A stretch of 64,000 bases of DNA, taken from positions 3,190,484 through 3,254,483 of the forward strand of contig CM060847.1 in the NCBI GenBank assembly GCA_030737835.1, read 5' to 3'. The stretch's first letter is position 1. Each line of letters opens with the position of its first letter. Below, piece by piece: positions 61,305 through 64,000 of this stretch. The notes below the pieces were generated by a model. It saw only the letters and a program-made list of their open reading frames with translations. It did not search any database and was not told where the DNA came from. The DNA comes from Acorus gramineus. Taxonomy: Eukaryota; Streptophyta; Magnoliopsida; Acorales; Acoraceae. Position numbers and translations under genes: made by a program.

Positions 61305-61312
61305 TATATATT
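61305..61312 (+). promoter_or_regulatory. Probable TATA box of the CAMTA-like gene
   Basis: TATATATT lies ~130 bases before the ATG at 61440; transcription would start near 61340, leaving a ~100-base leader that contains an in-frame ATG at 61380. Confidence 0.45.
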
Positions 61313-61439
61313 GATCTTGTCCGATTTAAGGATATTTTTATTTTATTTTATTCAATAATTGAAAAAATTTGAACTCCCGATGAGTCTCCGAAAAATCTCG
61401 GGTGGTCTTTCACGATCGTTTCATCCTAACGAATCCGCC

Positions 61440-62984
61440 ATGGAAACCACGAATCGATCGCAGCTCGCCGGGTGGGACATCCACGGCTTTCGAACTATGG
61501 AAGGTAGGGCAGAAGAGCTTTTGATTCTCTGTGAATTATTTTTTCTCGAATCATGATTATCTGTGAATTCTTGTTCGAGTTTGAACGATTTTATGGTTTC
61601 CGACATGGATGCTATTGCGGTTGACGAGGCTCTGAAGAAGAATTTGAATCATGTCATTTGTTTGTTGAATTGTTTGAGAAGTTGTGGTTTTTTTTTTGGG
61701 GGTGTTTCGAATGGTTGAAAAAGATCTTGTGCCTTCCCCTAAATTCTGTAAGCACGCCCCCTTAAATGAATCTTGAAGCATGTCATTCATTTAGAATTGC
61801 TTGCATCATTTCTTGGAACTACCTTTATTAAAACTTCTTTAATTTGCATGTTCACCAATGTCAAAACATTAAAATATATTTCTTGCCCGCGCCCGGACAA
61901 GAAAATGGGAAAGAAGACTAGGAGGAGAAGGATTTGAGTGAAATACTTGAATATGGCATCTTCTTCATTAAATAATGAGGTACAAAACTTTTCTACGTTT
62001 TGTGTTGTAAAAAGGCTCTGTGTAGGGTTTGTAATGAACAAAAAATCTTATTTAGGGGCTTTCTAGTGTTTTGAGTGATTGAGTGAAAATGTGCATCAAC
62101 ATCATATTGTTGTTACACGTAGATTTGATTATTTGATTGGATTTTAATTTTAATTTTAATTGTCTTGTTTGTAAAAGAAATATTTTTAGTGATTTTTGTG
62201 TAGTGTTTGTGTAGTGATTTTTTTAATTTTAATTTTAAACATTTGGGATTTTAATTGTCTTGTTTGTAAAAGAAATATTTGGGTTCAATAAAATACTTTC
62301 TGGAAGTTGATATGATATTAGTAGTTGGAAACTTTAATTTCAGTGTTTTTTGAAAGAAATCATAAATTGAAATGCCTAACTTGGAATCTGAACATTAGAA
62401 TTAAAAAAAAAAAAAGACTTTCTCCTCAATGGATATGATGCATAGGTATTGGAATGCATAAACATTTAATAACAAAAAATAGAGAAAAATACCAGAAAAA
62501 ATGAAACAGTGAAAAAAATAAAATTGTGCTAATTTTTTTTGAAGTTGTATTCATTTTCAATAATTATACATATTTGAAAAAAAATAATTTAGGTTTAGAT
62601 TAGGATTAAACATTTAGGGTTTACATTGTGCACTTCTTTGTATATTTAGATTCTCGTTGAAATGATAAAATTGTTTTAGGGGCGTGCAAATGAATTCATT
62701 CAAGGGTTTAAGTATTGGGGCTTTTAAATTAGATACTTTAAACATAGGCGTGCATAAAAGAGGGGCATGCTTATAGAATTGAGGGGCGCAAATAGAGGCA
62801 CCCTTGTTTGTTATATGTGTTTATTGTTTTTTGGGTGTCTCTATCTTTCTATGATTAGATTTGGATGTTGAGAAGTTGATGGAGGATGTGACGACGAGGT
62901 GGCTTCGAACGAACGAAATCCATGCAATACTGTTCAACCATGATCGTTTCGATATCCAAGCCAAACCTCATAACTTGCCCAAGA
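61440..62984 (+). CDS. Calmodulin-binding transcription activator, CAMTA5/6-like, 5' part only
   Basis: Exon 1 is 61440-61503 and exon 2 is 62859-62984; the gene continues past the right edge of the window. CAMTA proteins bind CGCG-type promoter boxes through a CG-1 domain and respond to calcium through calmodulin. The visible protein starts METTNRSQLAGWDIHGFRTM and continues LDVEKLMEDVTTRWLRTNEI, then HAILFNHDRFDIQAKPHNLPK and a split Ser codon. This is the start of the CG-1 domain and follows the CAMTA5/6 pattern I recall (IHGFHT, DLDI, RWLRPNEIHALL, NLPKSG), including the spacing of 21 residues before the conserved DLD. The donor after exon 2 is A|GTGAGT. An alternative in-frame ATG at 61380 would add 20 residues. 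Intron 1 is ~1.36 kb; intron 2 exceeds 1 kb and contains a LINE fragment. Confidence 0.85.
61504..62858 (+). other. Intron 1 of the CAMTA-like gene
   Basis: GT-AG intron. A word TTAATTGTCTTGTTTGTAAA followed by AGAAATATTT occurs twice (about 62157 and 62252), a ~95-bp local duplication. A 41-codon open frame near 61592 (MVSDMDAIAVDEALKK) has no recognisable family. Confidence 0.65.
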
Positions 62985-63579
62985 GTGAGTAGTACATCAA
63001 GTGGAGAATTTTCTGTGTTTAGTATTTGGTGTTCAAATATCCATTTTTGGCTTGCTTTGCTTGCACATATTTATATATTTCTTTGATTACTGCTTAAGCA
63101 AAGTATGTTTCACATCTCTCTTTATATTATCATCTCATCATTGTCGTGAATTTTGTTAATAATTACCATGTCCTTGGTTCTGGGGTTATTTTCCTTAGAA
63201 TTTAGTTTCTTAGTTAGTTATACACAAACATTGATATTGGGCTGGAAAGTCACAGGTTTTAGGTGGTGGGGTGTATAAAAGTTTTCGTATAAACGAAGGT
63301 TGAACTATGTAAATTAATTCGTGTGAGATATCTCCTTCTCATATATGATGTCTGTGGTTGCAAAACCAACATGGACCACTATGGGTGCACTAATTGGTTA
63401 CTTAGCATAAAGTGTGTACGCAAAACTGGTTCTTCCCTGCAAGGCCAGCAGGGTACATAAAGTGTCACACAACTGGTGCAAGATGCAAGATAACTTATGC
63501 TTTTTCCATTTTGTCCATAAATCTGAACCATTTCTGGTCAATATAGCAGCTCACCACAAATATTCCAAACAGAACAAGA
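62985..63579 (+). other. Part of intron 2 of the CAMTA-like gene
   Basis: Non-coding. I looked for the next CG-1 exon (the family reads GTIVLFDRK and then RNFRKDGHNWK) and did not find it before the window edge. Confidence 0.6.
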
Positions 63580-64000
63580 ATTGGCTATGAGGCCTTCCAG
63601 AATTTTCTGGCTGGAAAAGTAATATCGCATGGCAGGCCACAACTCCAAAGTAAGAGATGTGTCTCCTATACAAAGAAAGGCTGATGATGAGGGTTTGTAG
63701 AGATGGGTAGGTCAGCGGAGATTCATTGTTATGTTCTCTATGCAATATCGATAATGAAACAGTGCTGCATCTTTTTTGCTTTTGTCCAACCTCGAGGCAC
63801 ATTTGACAGGCTATGAGACAGGTTGTGGACATGAATGTGAGTTTCAGTGGAGCAGCTACGGGAAACAGGAAAATGTCACCGAGGGCTGGAGACACAGAAG
63901 TATCCAGATGAAGATCACCCAATATTTTGTGCCGGCGGTGTGCTGGAGCATTTGGAGGACTAGAAGTGATAATATTTGAAAAATGCATGATGTACTTCGA
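63580..64000 (+). mobile_element. LINE (non-LTR retrotransposon) fragment, end of ORF2
   Basis: The plus strand encodes, in broken frames, the zinc-binding region found at the C-terminal end of plant LINE reverse transcriptases: LCNIDNETVLHLFCFCPTSR (about 63730-63800) and VPAVCWSIWRTRSDNIFEK (about 63930-63985). The Cys...Cys...His...Cys pattern (LCN..., HLFCFCP) fits zf-RVT. Stops and frame shifts interrupt it, upstream reverse transcriptase is absent, and the right end is cut by the window. It lies in the sense orientation in an intron of the CAMTA-like gene. Confidence 0.7.

Noticed and set aside
61592-61720. 41-codon open frame in CAMTA intron 1
   Set aside because: No family resemblance and exon 1 to exon 2 splicing restores the conserved CAMTA sequence without it.
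63551-63988. 145-aa minus-strand open frame at the right edge
   Set aside because: The plus strand of the same DNA encodes the LINE zinc-binding region, so this is its antisense shadow.
1-64000. CRISPR arrays, rRNA or tRNA genes
   Set aside because: This is plant nuclear DNA; no regularly spaced identical repeats and no convincing tRNA or rRNA structure were seen. The TGGTATCAGAGC at 55240 is a retroelement primer site, not a tRNA gene.

Overview
The window is nuclear DNA of a flowering plant. The genes are plant families with canonical GT-AG introns (a PLIP-type plastid lipase, a GH3 beta-xylosidase, a peroxisomal AAE7-type acyl-CoA ligase and a CAMTA5/6-type transcription factor). They are separated by very AT-rich spacers full of small non-autonomous transposons. 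Strongly GC-rich exons (notably the TPR/J-like gene) in AT-rich surroundings recall monocots, but I cannot name the species.

Layout from left to right. 1-3.7 kb: AT-rich spacer with a decayed N-terminal piece of a beta-catenin-like protein 1 (CTNNBL1) gene. 3.75-6.79 kb (+): four-exon PLIP2/3-like lipase, 683 aa. 8.7-9.9 kb (-): PPR pseudogene containing a short tandem duplication. 10-16 kb: LTR remnant, a Harbinger-like MITE, a G20 tract and a hAT element with 8-bp target duplication. 16.6-20.5 kb (+): ACGT-rich upstream region, a possible uORF and a three-exon TPR/J-like gene, 567 aa. 20.5-31 kb: gene-free, with nested MITEs. 31.15-34.54 kb (-): five-exon GH3 beta-D-xylosidase, 762 aa. 34.6-43.4 kb: gene-free, MITEs and an unexplained repeat that recurs inverted at 53 kb. 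43.48-49.10 kb (-): three-exon AAE7-like ligase, 565 aa, ending in the peroxisomal signal SRL. 49.2-61.1 kb: MITEs, a solo LTR, an old short-LTR retroelement with a GC-rich interior, and two copies of a long-TIR element. 61.44 kb to the right edge (+): first two coding exons of a CAMTA5/6-like gene, with a LINE fragment in the following intron.

The genes do not form a pathway or cluster: plastid lipid hydrolysis, wall polysaccharide trimming, peroxisomal acyl activation and calcium/calmodulin transcription are independent jobs. I found no convincing new biological system. The most useful items for follow-up are the nested MITEs whose empty sites lie in the same window, the inverted dispersed repeat with a coding-like stretch, the short-LTR element with an anomalous interior, and the uORF and degenerate J-like domain of the TPR gene. 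All exon boundaries were inferred by eye from reading frame, splice dinucleotides and remembered family sequences; no alignment or transcript was available.
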